From contig JANWWR010000009.1 of NCBI GenBank assembly GCA_025055835.1, positions 1 to 46,813 of the forward strand: a stretch of 46,813 nt of DNA, read 5' to 3'. The stretch's first letter is position 1; every line of letters starts with the position of its first letter. Of this stretch, positions 8,696-16,982 are shown one piece after another. Origin of the DNA: Gemmatales bacterium. GTDB taxonomy: Bacteria > Planctomycetota > Planctomycetia > Gemmatales > HRBIN36. The notes beneath the pieces were generated by a model. It saw only the letters and a list, made by a program, of their open reading frames with translations. It did not search any database and had not been told where the DNA came from. The position numbers and the translations under genes were made by a program.

Positions 8696-10621
8696 ATGGC
8701 TCGAAAACTCCTATGCCTGACATTCACGGCAATCCTGGCCGTCGGCCTGACCGCCCTGGGCCGCTGGGCAGAAGGGCGGCGTCACGGCGAAGGACGGTGG
8801 GTCGAGATCGCTCCCGGGGTCCTCCGCTCTCCGGGTCTGCCCGCCGCTCACGCCCTCATTGCCGAAGGGAAAACCCTGTTGATCGACGCTCCTGTAGCCG
8901 CGGATCCTGTCGAAGTGGCCCGTCAAGGCCTCGGGCCGGTCGAAATGGTTCTACTCACGCACCATCACCGAGACACCGCAGCCCGGGTGGGCGATTGGCT
9001 TGCCACGGGGGCCAAGGTGCGTGCTCCGAAGGCTTCAGCTGAATGGCTTCACCCGGAAGGTGTCAGCCGCTATTGGCGTGAATCCTTGCCGCTGCGGACT
9101 TCGCGGACCGCCTATCTCGTCGTGGCTCGCGGTTGGCCGGATGTCGCTTGTGATGTCGAACCCGGGCGGGAAATCGTTTGGCGGAATTGGCGGATAACTC
9201 CCCTGTTCGCTCCGGGACACAGCCCCGATCACGTCGCCTATTTGGCCGTGGATGCTCGCCTGGGGGATGCCTCGCCCCGGATTCTTTTCGCTGGCGATGC
9301 CTTGGCTCAGCCCGGCAAAATCTGGTCGCCGTACACGACCGACTGGGACCACTGGACCGACCTGGGCCTCAAACCTGCCGCGGAAAGCCTGCGGAAGCTT
9401 GCGGAAGCAAAACCCACCATGATCTGCCCCGCCCACGGTTCGCCGATCACCGAGCAAACCATCGAGGCCCTTCGGGAAACCGCTCAGCGAGTTGAAGAGG
9501 CCGGATTTCTGAAGAGCTATGAGCGGTTCACCAAGGAACGCCTGGGCAATCCTCCGTCGTATGCGTTCTTGGCGAAGGAACAAGCCGGTTCGGCCGGCGA
9601 AAAACCGTGGTCCCAGTTGTCCGAACATTTGTTCTACACGGGTAATACCTATGTGCTGGTCGCCCGGGACCGCTCCTTAATGGTCTTCGATCCGTGGGGC
9701 CGACGCAGCGTCGAGCAAATCCGCAAGCTGCAAGCGGAACACGGATTTGGCCCGGTGGAACTGGTCATGTTCAGCCACGCCCATTACGACCACTACGACG
9801 GCGTGTACGATCTGGCCGACCGCGATCGCTTCCAGGTCTGGGCTTTAGACCTGGTCGCCATGCCGATTGCCGAACCGCTCCGCTTCCGTGCTCCCTTTCT
9901 GGATGCCCGCCCCGTACGCTTTGAGCGACGCTTCCGCGACGGTGCCTCGGCGAACTGGAAGGAGTACACCTTCCGCTTTCATCACTTTCCCGGTCAGACT
10001 TATTACACCATGGCCGTGGAGACGACCATCGACGGCAAGCGTTGTTTGTTCACCGGAGACAACTATTTTCACGTGGACTTGTACAGTGGCACGGGCGGTT
10101 GGATGGGTTTGAACCGTTCCTGGCCGCACACTTACCGGGTCAGTGCCGCCAAGCTCCTTGAACTGCGGCCTGAATGGGTCCTGGCAGAGCATGGCGGCGC
10201 TTTCGAGTTCAACGAGGAGGACGTCCGACGTCGCATTCGCTGGGCCGAAGCCGCTGCCCAGGCCGTCGACGCTTTGTCTCCCAGCGGCGATGCCCTCGTG
10301 GATTGGGACCCCCACCTGATTCACTTCGACCCGCTGGTCGTCCAATGTCAGTCGGGTGACAATGTAACCGCCCGCCTCGTGGTCGGAAGCGTCCACGGCA
10401 AACAGCCACCACCGTTCACCTTGGAACGGCTACCCGGTACGACTGAGGAAGCGAAATGGTTTCGGGTGCGGCTTCCGACCGGCATCATGGGTTTGCTGCA
10501 CGTCGAGGTGGATCGTTCGACTCCGCCGGGACGCCACGTCATCCCCTTCCGTGCTGTGACCGGTGATGGGACCGAGGTTGGAGCCGACGTTTTCATCGTG
10601 CTTGACGTTGCTTCGCGTTAA
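8696..10621 (+). CDS. Exported protein with two metallo-beta-lactamase-fold domains in tandem
   Basis: A 641-residue protein with a short N-terminal export or anchor segment (residues 3-21). Domain 1 (about 35-260) has THHHRDT at 88-94, PGHSPDH (173-179), FAGD (198-201) and CPAHG (244-248). The canonical THxHxDH motif ends in Thr94 instead of His, so its metal site is incomplete. Domain 2 (about 310-520) has an intact [10 protein letters not shown] (360-369), H429/H430, TGDN (D455) and AEHGG (H499), as expected for two metals. A beta-rich tail (about 540-641) follows. Domain 2 should be a hydrolase; domain 1 may be a structural or regulatory copy. The substrate is not readable. The next gene, an exported alpha/beta hydrolase, starts 35 bases downstream, which suggests co-transcription. 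Confidence 0.8.
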   Translation: MARKLLCLTFTAILAVGLTALGRWAEGRRHGEGRWVEIAPGVLRSPGLPAAHALIAEGKTLLIDAPVAADPVEVARQGLGPVEMVLLTHHHRDTAARVGDWLATGAKVRAPKASAEWLHPEGVSRYWRESLPLRTSRTAYLVVARGWPDVACDVEPGREIVWRNWRITPLFAPGHSPDHVAYLAVDARLGDASPRILFAGDALAQPGKIWSPYTTDWDHWTDLGLKPAAESLRKLAEAKPTMICPAHGSPITEQTIEALRETAQRVEEAGFLKSYERFTKERLGNPPSYAFLAKEQAGSAGEKPWSQLSEHLFYTGNTYVLVARDRSLMVFDPWGRRSVEQIRKLQAEHGFGPVELVMFSHAHYDHYDGVYDLADRDRFQVWALDLVAMPIAEPLRFRAPFLDARPVRFERRFRDGASANWKEYTFRFHHFPGQTYYTMAVETTIDGKRCLFTGDNYFHVDLYSGTGGWMGLNRSWPHTYRVSAAKLLELRPEWVLAEHGGAFEFNEEDVRRRIRWAEAAAQAVDALSPSGDALVDWDPHLIHFDPLVVQCQSGDNVTARLVVGSVHGKQPPPFTLERLPGTTEEAKWFRVRLPTGIMGLLHVEVDRSTPPGRHVIPFRAVTGDGTEVGADVFIVLDVASR

Positions 10622-10656
10622 AGCGTCAAGCCTGGAACATGACCAGGGAGCAAGTC

Positions 10657-11547
10657 ATGATGCGTCTGAGCAACTGGGGCCTGATCGGAGTCCTTTTCAT
10701 GGTCTTGCCCGGACAACTTCACGCCGAACCGCTGGGCCAAGAAGGCTATGTGGATTCCAGCGGGGTCCGGCTGCACTATGTCACGGCGGGGCAAGGTCCC
10801 CTGGTGGTAATGCTTCATGGCTTCCCCGACTTCTGGTACACCTGGCGGGAACAGATGCCCGCCCTGGCCCGCAAACATCAGGTCGTGGCTCTGGACCTTC
10901 GCGGCTACAACCTCAGCGACAAGCCCCAGGGCGTGGAAAACTACACGATGGATAAATTGGTCGGCGATGTGGACGCGGTGCGGAAGCACTTCGGACGGGA
11001 CAAGATCATTCTCGTCGGTCACGACTGGGGCGGAGCGATCGCCTGGGCTTATGCGATGAATCACTCGGACAAGGTGGACCGACTCATCATTCTCAATTTG
11101 CCGCACCCGAAGTGTCTTCAGCGGGAATTGGCCAACAATCCCGAGCAGCAGAAAAACAGCCAATATGCTCGCGACTTTCAGAAGGCCGGGCCGAATCCGC
11201 TGCTGACGCCGGAGGCACTGGCCTTCTGGGTCAAGGATCCCGAGGCTCGCAAGAAGTACGTTGAAGCCTTTCGCCGCAGTTCTTTGGAGGCGATGCTGAA
11301 CTACTACAAGGCCAACTACCCGCGGGAGCCGTACAAGGACGAGCAGACATATCCACCCGTCAAATGTCCGGTCCTGATGATTCACGGGTTGAAGGACATC
11401 TACCTGTTGCCCGGCGCCCTGAACGACACGTGGAAGTATCTTGAGAAAGATTTCACCCTCGTCACGTTGCCGGACGCGGGTCATTTCGTGCAGCAGGACG
11501 CCGCCGAGAAGGTGACACGCATCATGGTGCAGTGGTTGGAAGGGTAG
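10657..11547 (+). CDS. Exported alpha/beta hydrolase of the epoxide hydrolase type
   Basis: A 296-residue protein with a signal peptide (about 1-23, ending LHA). It has the alpha/beta-hydrolase fold with oxyanion loop HGFPDFW (54-60), nucleophile Asp123 in VGHDWGG, acid Asp247 in HGLKD and His276 in DAGHFV. An aspartate nucleophile with HGFP is typical of epoxide hydrolases and haloalkane dehalogenases. The cap has a Tyr pair in LNYYKANYP (214-222) that could supply the tyrosines that polarise an epoxide, so epoxide hydrolase is favoured. It would act outside the cytoplasm. ATG 10657 (or 10660) is preferred over ATG 10639 because GGGAG at 10646-10650 lies six bases before it. Probably co-transcribed with the tandem MBL-fold gene. 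Confidence 0.85.
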   Translation: MMRLSNWGLIGVLFMVLPGQLHAEPLGQEGYVDSSGVRLHYVTAGQGPLVVMLHGFPDFWYTWREQMPALARKHQVVALDLRGYNLSDKPQGVENYTMDKLVGDVDAVRKHFGRDKIILVGHDWGGAIAWAYAMNHSDKVDRLIILNLPHPKCLQRELANNPEQQKNSQYARDFQKAGPNPLLTPEALAFWVKDPEARKKYVEAFRRSSLEAMLNYYKANYPREPYKDEQTYPPVKCPVLMIHGLKDIYLLPGALNDTWKYLEKDFTLVTLPDAGHFVQQDAAEKVTRIMVQWLEG

Positions 11548-11712
11548 AGTTGGCCATTCGGGCTGAGCCTTAAGTCACTCTCTCTTGCGGACAGAAGCAA
11601 GCAGAAGTAGGCTCAAAAATAGATGGCCGTTTTCAGAGCTCGGGTGGCTGCCTGTTCAACCAGGAACGCACCGCCCAAGAAGTGGGGACCTCAACCGCTC
11701 GCGGAGAACACC

Positions 11713-11913
11713 ATGACCGAAGCCGAACGCCAACAGCAGCGAGTCCGTGAATTCCTCCAATTACTGCCTTTGACCCTGGAACTGGCCGGACTACCCAAGG
11801 CGGAAAGCGGACGCTACCTGACTCCGGAGCAGATTGAGCTTCGGGTCAACGTGGTCCGGCATGCCTACAAGGCAGCCCGACAGCTGGTTCTGGAAGTTGC
11901 CAATCAGCAGTGA
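11713..11913 (+). CDS. Small helical protein of unknown function (66 residues)
   Basis: The protein starts MTEAERQQQRVREF and is predicted to be almost all helix, with a leucine-rich segment (LQLLPLTLELAGL) followed by a basic helix (VVRHAYKAARQLVLEV). I recognise no family. ATG 11713 is chosen because GGAGAA stands eight bases upstream; an in-frame ATG at 11623 would add a 30-residue stretch with odd composition. It is convergent with acpS (18 bases between stops). The reading frame composition and ribosome-binding site support a real gene, but no function can be offered. Confidence 0.55.
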   Translation: MTEAERQQQRVREFLQLLPLTLELAGLPKAESGRYLTPEQIELRVNVVRHAYKAARQLVLEVANQQ

Positions 11914-11931
11914 GCGGAACCGAATCGCCGA

Positions 11932-12354
11932 CTACAGTTCGGGGTCGTCTTTCGTCGGGGACGATCCGTTTGGGAGTTGTAAGGCCAAGGCATAGGCAAC
12001 TGCATAGGTTCGGCAGTGTGAGATGCTCACGAGGATGTCGGCGATCCGCAGCTGAATCATATACTCCTTGACCGCTCCGGCGACGTGCACATGGGGCTTG
12101 CCGAGCCGATCATGGCGGATTTCCATGTCCGTCCAGGAGATGCCCTTCGCCCAACCGGTGCCCAGGCTCTTGAGAATGGCCTCCTTGGCCGCCCAGCGAC
12201 CGGCAAAGTGTTCCATAGCTCGCTTGCGCGACTGGCAGTAGCTGATCTCCCGATCGGTAAACACCCGCCGCAGAAAAAGTTCGCCGTGCCGTTCGACCAT
12301 CTTCCGGATGCGAACGCACTCCACGATATCCGTCCCGATTCCGTAGATCGGCAT
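11932..12354 (-). CDS. acpS: Holo-[acyl-carrier-protein] synthase
   Basis: A 140-residue enzyme, slightly longer than usual (about 120-130) because of a polar C-terminal tail. It transfers the 4'-phosphopantetheine group of CoA onto a serine of acyl carrier protein, which activates fatty acid synthesis. The family motifs are GIGTDIVE with metal-binding Asp9, and FAGRWAAKEAILKSLGTG with Glu58; the C-terminal ISHCRTYAVA corresponds to the common SHxxxYAxA strand. ATG 12354 begins right at the conserved IYGIGTD strand; longer in-frame upstream starts would invade the helicase leader and add unrelated sequence. The gene is divergent from the helicase gene and convergent with the small 66-residue protein. 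Confidence 0.93.
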   Translation of the reverse strand: MPIYGIGTDIVECVRIRKMVERHGELFLRRVFTDREISYCQSRKRAMEHFAGRWAAKEAILKSLGTGWAKGISWTDMEIRHDRLGKPHVHVAGAVKEYMIQLRIADILVSISHCRTYAVAYALALQLPNGSSPTKDDPEL

Positions 12355-12517
12355 GAGGCTTTGATCCTCGGAATGGCAACCGCGTTCAGGAGTACGGCTC
12401 CGAGGCCGCGGGTCGCGGTTTCTTTCGCCATTGTATTCGACTGACCGGGCCATCAAAACCTTGTATGCTGACGGATAGAAGCAAGGAAGACGGTTTCCTG
12501 GAAGGATGGCATCTCGC

Positions 12518-14740
12518 ATGAGGGATCTTCTTTCGGACCTCACTCCCGAGCAACGTCAAGCCGTTACGACCACCGAGGGACCGCTCCTCATTCTGGCGGG
12601 TCCGGGCAGCGGGAAAACCCGTGTCATTACCCGTCGCATCGGATATCTGCTCCAGCAGAGAGTCCGCCCGGAGCAGATTCTCGCCATTACATTCACCAAT
12701 AAGGCGGCAGGGGAGATGAAACGCCGCGTCGAGCAGCTTTTCCCACGCAGCCGCGTGTGGATCAGCACGTTCCACAGTTTCGGGGTGCGCATTTTGCGGG
12801 AGTATGCCTCGTTCCTGGAACTGGACCGGAACTTCACCATCTACGACATGAAGGACCGTGCCCAGCTGATCAAGACTGCACTGGCCGAGGCCAATGTCGA
12901 TTCCCATCGCTTCACGCCGGAGCGCATCGGGGCCGCCATCAGCCGGGCCAAGAACGTCCTGGAAAGCCCCGTGGAATTCGCCCAGAAGGCGGGAGACTAC
13001 TTCGATCAGGTCGTGGCCAAGGTGTACCCGGTTTACCAGCAGAAACTCCGCGACGCTAACGCCCTCGACTTTGACGACCTGCTCTTCTGGCTGGCCTACC
13101 TGTTACGAAAGTTTCCCGATGCCCGGGCCGAGTTGGACTCCCGCTTTCGCTATGTCATGATTGACGAGTATCAGGACACCAACAAGGCCCAGTACGAGAT
13201 CGCACGGCATCTTTCCCTGGACTATCCGAACCTGTGCGTGGTCGGCGACCCGGACCAGTCGATCTACAAGTTCCGTGGTTCAGACATCCGCAACATCCTC
13301 GACTTCGAACGGGATTTTCCGGAGGCGACCGTCATCGCTCTGGGCCAGAATTTTCGCAGCACGCAGGCAATCCTTCGCGCAGCCGATTGCCTGATCCGTC
13401 ACAACACCCGCCGCAAGCACCGCCCTCTGACCACGAGCAACCCGGCGGGCAAGCCAGTGACCGTTCTGGAGTTTGCCACGGGCTTCGATGAAGCCGACGC
13501 CATCGCCGCTCGCATTCGCGCCGCCGTCGAAGCGGGACAGCGTCGCTATCGGGACTTCGCCGTCTTTTTGCGAATCAATGCTCTTTCCCGCTCCCTGGAG
13601 CGGGCCATGATCAACCAGCGGGTGCCGTACCAAATCGTCCGCGGCTTGACCTTCTTCGACCGCAAGGAAAACAAGGACGTGCTCGCTTATCTTCGGCTCC
13701 TGGTCAATCCGCGTGACGACCTGTCCTTTGAGCGAATTATCAACGAACCGCCGCGGGGAATCGGACCGGTCACAGTGGAACACCTTCGGCTCTACGCTCA
13801 GCCACGCGGTCTAAGTCTTCTCGAAGCCGCCGCCCACGCCGAGCGTATCCCCAACATTAAGCCGAAAGCGGCGAAGGAGCTGCTGCAGTTTGCCCGAACT
13901 GTGGGGGAGTTGGCGACCTTAAAGGAAGCCCCGGCAGGCGAAGTCATCCGGGCGGTCATTGAGAAATCCGGCTATCGGCAGATGCTCGCCGGCAGCGAAG
14001 ACCCTGAAGACGCGGAACGCCTGGCCAACATCGAGGAACTCATCACTGCTGCTCATGAGTTCGAAGCGGAAGACGAGGACAATTCCCTGCCAGCTTTCCT
14101 GGAGCGGATCACGCTGATCAGCGACATCGACGATTGGGACGAGGAACAAGACCGGGTTTCGATCATGACCTTGCACGCCGCCAAGGGATTGGAGTTTCCG
14201 GTCGTCTTCATGCCCGCCTTCGAGCACGGGATTTTACCGCACGAACGGAGCCTGGAAGACCCTGAGGAGTTGGAAGAGGAACGGCGTCTGGCCTTCGTTG
14301 GCATGACGCGTGCTCAGGAAGAACTCTACCTTTGCCATGCGCGACTGCGGGAATTTCGCGGCTCCACGACCTACACCATCCGCAGTTTGTTTTTGGACGA
14401 GTTGCCGAGCGAAGTCATTGTCCAACGGCATGAATCGGTGCAGTCCAGCTTCGACGAGAATGATCCGCCCGAGGAGGAGGATTTTGAGGAGCGCCGACGT
14501 AGCGCCCGCAGAATCGCCGCTCATTCGCCAGGCTCAAGTCGGCTTCGTCCCCCAGAGGCAGGCGAATTGTCCCCGGCCATTCGTCCGGGAACGCCGGTTC
14601 GTCATCGCCAGTATGGCGAAGGCCGGGTCGTTCGCGTGACCGGAAGTGGCGAACGTTGCCGGATCACGATCAACTTTCCCCGCCAAGGAGAACGAACCTT
14701 CCTCCTCGGAGTGGCCCCCTTGGAGTTTCTCGGCCTCTAG
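12518..14740 (+). CDS. pcrA: ATP-dependent 3'-5' DNA helicase of the UvrD/PcrA family
   Basis: A 740-residue superfamily 1A helicase that unwinds DNA in repair and clears proteins from DNA. Visible motifs in order are Q-motif LTPEQRQAV (8-16), Walker A AGPGSGKT (27-34), TFTNKAAGEM (motif Ia), DEYQDTN (motif II), VVGDPDQSIYKFRGSD (motif III), LGQNFRS (motif IV), LTLHAAKGLEF-type MTLHAAKGLEF (motif V) and FVGMTRAQEELYL (motif VI). The C-terminal tail (about 640-740) ends in a Tudor-like segment, GTPVRHRQYGEGRVVRV, as in PcrA. ATG 12518 sits 12 bases after GGAAGG; ATG 12506 is a possible earlier start but directly abuts that sequence. A hairpin just after the stop is listed as a terminator. PcrA and UvrD cannot be told apart with certainty. 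Confidence 0.93.
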   Translation: MRDLLSDLTPEQRQAVTTTEGPLLILAGPGSGKTRVITRRIGYLLQQRVRPEQILAITFTNKAAGEMKRRVEQLFPRSRVWISTFHSFGVRILREYASFLELDRNFTIYDMKDRAQLIKTALAEANVDSHRFTPERIGAAISRAKNVLESPVEFAQKAGDYFDQVVAKVYPVYQQKLRDANALDFDDLLFWLAYLLRKFPDARAELDSRFRYVMIDEYQDTNKAQYEIARHLSLDYPNLCVVGDPDQSIYKFRGSDIRNILDFERDFPEATVIALGQNFRSTQAILRAADCLIRHNTRRKHRPLTTSNPAGKPVTVLEFATGFDEADAIAARIRAAVEAGQRRYRDFAVFLRINALSRSLERAMINQRVPYQIVRGLTFFDRKENKDVLAYLRLLVNPRDDLSFERIINEPPRGIGPVTVEHLRLYAQPRGLSLLEAAAHAERIPNIKPKAAKELLQFARTVGELATLKEAPAGEVIRAVIEKSGYRQMLAGSEDPEDAERLANIEELITAAHEFEAEDEDNSLPAFLERITLISDIDDWDEEQDRVSIMTLHAAKGLEFPVVFMPAFEHGILPHERSLEDPEELEEERRLAFVGMTRAQEELYLCHARLREFRGSTTYTIRSLFLDELPSEVIVQRHESVQSSFDENDPPEEEDFEERRRSARRIAAHSPGSSRLRPPEAGELSPAIRPGTPVRHRQYGEGRVVRVTGSGERCRITINFPRQGERTFLLGVAPLEFLGL

Positions 14741-14780
14741 CGAACGCTTCCGTCGAGAGGATAGCCGAAGGAAGCGTTCG
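14741..14780. terminator. Hairpin between convergent helicase and S46 peptidase genes
   Basis: CGAACGCTTCC (14741-14751) and GGAAGCGTTCG (14770-14780) form a perfect 11-base stem with an 18-base loop. It begins on the base after the helicase stop codon and ends 24 bases before the S46 peptidase stop codon on the other strand. No clear T-tract follows on either side, so it may end transcription weakly or protect 3' ends. Confidence 0.6.
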
Positions 14781-14804
14781 CGGTTGTGAAGGCCACCGGC
14801 GGAC

Positions 14805-16895
14805 TCACTTTCCGCCCGTCAGTTCTTTCGCCAATTCTTCGGCGTCGTAAACCTTGCGAAGGGCTTCAAGGATGGCCCGTGCGTCCACGGAGACAGCCCG
14901 GGCCAGTTCATCAGTGTAAGCGTAGTTCAATACCAGCGAGTAGATGTTGCCGTCGAAGATCAGGCCGACCACCTCGCCCTTCGTATTGACGACAGGACTG
15001 CCGCTGTTGCCTCCGATGATGTCTGCGGTGCTGACGAAATTGAAGGGCGTGTTCAAGTCGAGCTTGCCCTTCCGGTCTTTCCATCGCTGAGGCGGATCGA
15101 AGGGTTCTTTCCAGCCATGGTTCTCGGCGTGTTGGTAAAGTCCGCCGATCACGGTGTAGGGCGGAATCTTTTTGCCGTTTTCCATATATCCCAACACTGG
15201 ACCGTAGGCCAGCCGCAACGTGAACGTGGCATCCGGGTAGATGCTTGTGCCTTTTATTGCGAAGAGAGCTTTGGAAATCTTGGCATAGCCCTGTCGCAAC
15301 GGTTCCTGCACTTTGCCCTCGTAAACTTTCCGAACTCGTCGTGCGGCGGGATCGACGGTTCGGGCCAGCACGATCATGGGATCATCCGACGCTTCGATGG
15401 CCGATAGCCCCCCGTCAAGCAACTGCTTCCGGACGGTCAAATCGCGCAGCCGGGTGCCATTGACCAGTTGAGCAGCCCGATGCTGAGGGGACTTGCCTGC
15501 GAGGACCTTCTGCACCACCTCGTGATCAGCCCCAAGAAACTCCATCATCATGCTGAGCGAGTCGGACAGTCGGACGATCTCCAGGTCTTCGTAGATGGGC
15601 GCCTCGGAGAGAATGCTTTGTCGCAGGGCTTCGAGGCGGGCCTCAGAGTACTCGGGCAGCCGTTCGGCGTTGGGCTTGGTCTTCTCTTCAGCGAGACGGA
15701 CGAGACGCTTGGCGATGGCGAACAGTTCGCTGTTGAACCCGGTGCCGATGCCGCCGAACTCCAGAACATAGTGCTCCAAAAAGATTTCCCGGTAGTCTTT
15801 CAAGGCTTGGGCGATCTGGTCCCAGGCATCACCGTAGTTTTTCCGTAGCTCCGGATCCTTGGCGACAGCCTCACGGAGGGCGGCTTCCTCCTCGCGTTTC
15901 CTGGACATGATGGCGGGATCCTGAAGCCCGGCTAACATGCCGAGACGAGCCTTGCGGCTGTTCTGCACGGAGAACAGGTCGTCTCGAGCTCGCCGTTCGT
16001 TCTCCAGACTGCGATCGCTGTACGTTTTAAGAGCGATTTCCCGACGGCGGATGACGTTCAGCCGGGTCGGCATGTCCACGTCGCGGATGAACTCGAGATG
16101 AGCGACGGTGTTGAGCCGCTCGGTTCGGCCCGGATGGCCTGAGACGAACGTCAGATCGCCTTCCTTGACGCCGTCCTTGGACCACCTCAGGTAATGGTCC
16201 ACCTTGGCGGGCTTGCCGTTCTCGTACACCCGGAAGAAGGCCACATCAAGGCAATAGCGGGGGTACTCGAAGTTGTCCGGATCGCCGCCGAAAAAGGCGA
16301 TCGCCGTCTCTGGAGCGAAGACCAGCCGAACATCATCGTAGCGTTTGTAGCGGTACAGGTGATACTGTCCGCCCTGATACAACGTTACTACCTCGCTGTG
16401 CAGGCCGGTCTTTTCCTTGGATTCCTTTTCGATCTCGTTAATCGCTCCTTGGCGGGCCTTCTGAGCAGCAGCGGGATCCATACCTGGCTTGACGGCCGCA
16501 TTGACCCGCTCGGTCACGTCCTCGATGCTCATCAAGACGTCGATTTCCTGGTCCGGGCACTTGATCTCCTCTTCCCGAGTCCGGGCGTGGAAACCGTCCC
16601 GCATGTAGTTCTTCTCAGCCGTACTGACCTTCTGAAGCGCATCGGAGGCGACGTGGTGATTCGTCATCACCAGACCGTCCGGGGAGACAAACGAGCCGGA
16701 TCCGCCAGCCCCCAGCCGCACCGACGATTTCTGCAAGTGCTCCAGCCATTGCGGCGTGATGTCGAAGCCGTACTTCTCCTTGAGTTGTTTCTTGGGCGGA
16801 TTGTTGAAAAGCCACATGCCCTCGTCCGCCTGGGAGAGCCAGACGGCGGATAGGGCCACAATCAAACCCAGCACCCAACGCTGCCGTGCCATCAT
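14805..16895 (-). CDS. S46 family dipeptidyl peptidase (Dpp7-like)
   Basis: A 696-residue periplasmic serine peptidase that takes dipeptides from N-termini. A signal peptide covers about 1-23. The catalytic His lies in VMTNHHVA (77-84, pair H80/H81) and the nucleophile is Ser631 in GGNSGSPVV. The residue that sets P1 preference in the family, 18 positions after the serine, is Gly in IFDGN; Dpp7 has Gly there and the acidic-residue-preferring Dpp11 has Arg. Hydrophobic P1 residues are therefore expected. The start is ATG 16895 with AAGGAG a few bases upstream. The gene lies 87 bases downstream of the OPT transporter gene in the same direction, so a peptide-cutting enzyme and a peptide importer are probably made together. 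Confidence 0.9.
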   Translation of the reverse strand: MMARQRWVLGLIVALSAVWLSQADEGMWLFNNPPKKQLKEKYGFDITPQWLEHLQKSSVRLGAGGSGSFVSPDGLVMTNHHVASDALQKVSTAEKNYMRDGFHARTREEEIKCPDQEIDVLMSIEDVTERVNAAVKPGMDPAAAQKARQGAINEIEKESKEKTGLHSEVVTLYQGGQYHLYRYKRYDDVRLVFAPETAIAFFGGDPDNFEYPRYCLDVAFFRVYENGKPAKVDHYLRWSKDGVKEGDLTFVSGHPGRTERLNTVAHLEFIRDVDMPTRLNVIRRREIALKTYSDRSLENERRARDDLFSVQNSRKARLGMLAGLQDPAIMSRKREEEAALREAVAKDPELRKNYGDAWDQIAQALKDYREIFLEHYVLEFGGIGTGFNSELFAIAKRLVRLAEEKTKPNAERLPEYSEARLEALRQSILSEAPIYEDLEIVRLSDSLSMMMEFLGADHEVVQKVLAGKSPQHRAAQLVNGTRLRDLTVRKQLLDGGLSAIEASDDPMIVLARTVDPAARRVRKVYEGKVQEPLRQGYAKISKALFAIKGTSIYPDATFTLRLAYGPVLGYMENGKKIPPYTVIGGLYQHAENHGWKEPFDPPQRWKDRKGKLDLNTPFNFVSTADIIGGNSGSPVVNTKGEVVGLIFDGNIYSLVLNYAYTDELARAVSVDARAILEALRKVYDAEELAKELTGGK

Positions 16896-16982
16896 GCATT
16901 CGCTCCTTGTCGGATGAGGTGGTCTGATTCTGTTTCCACGATCAGCTTGGCTTGTGTGCTAATGGTCTCCTTAAGCATCTCA

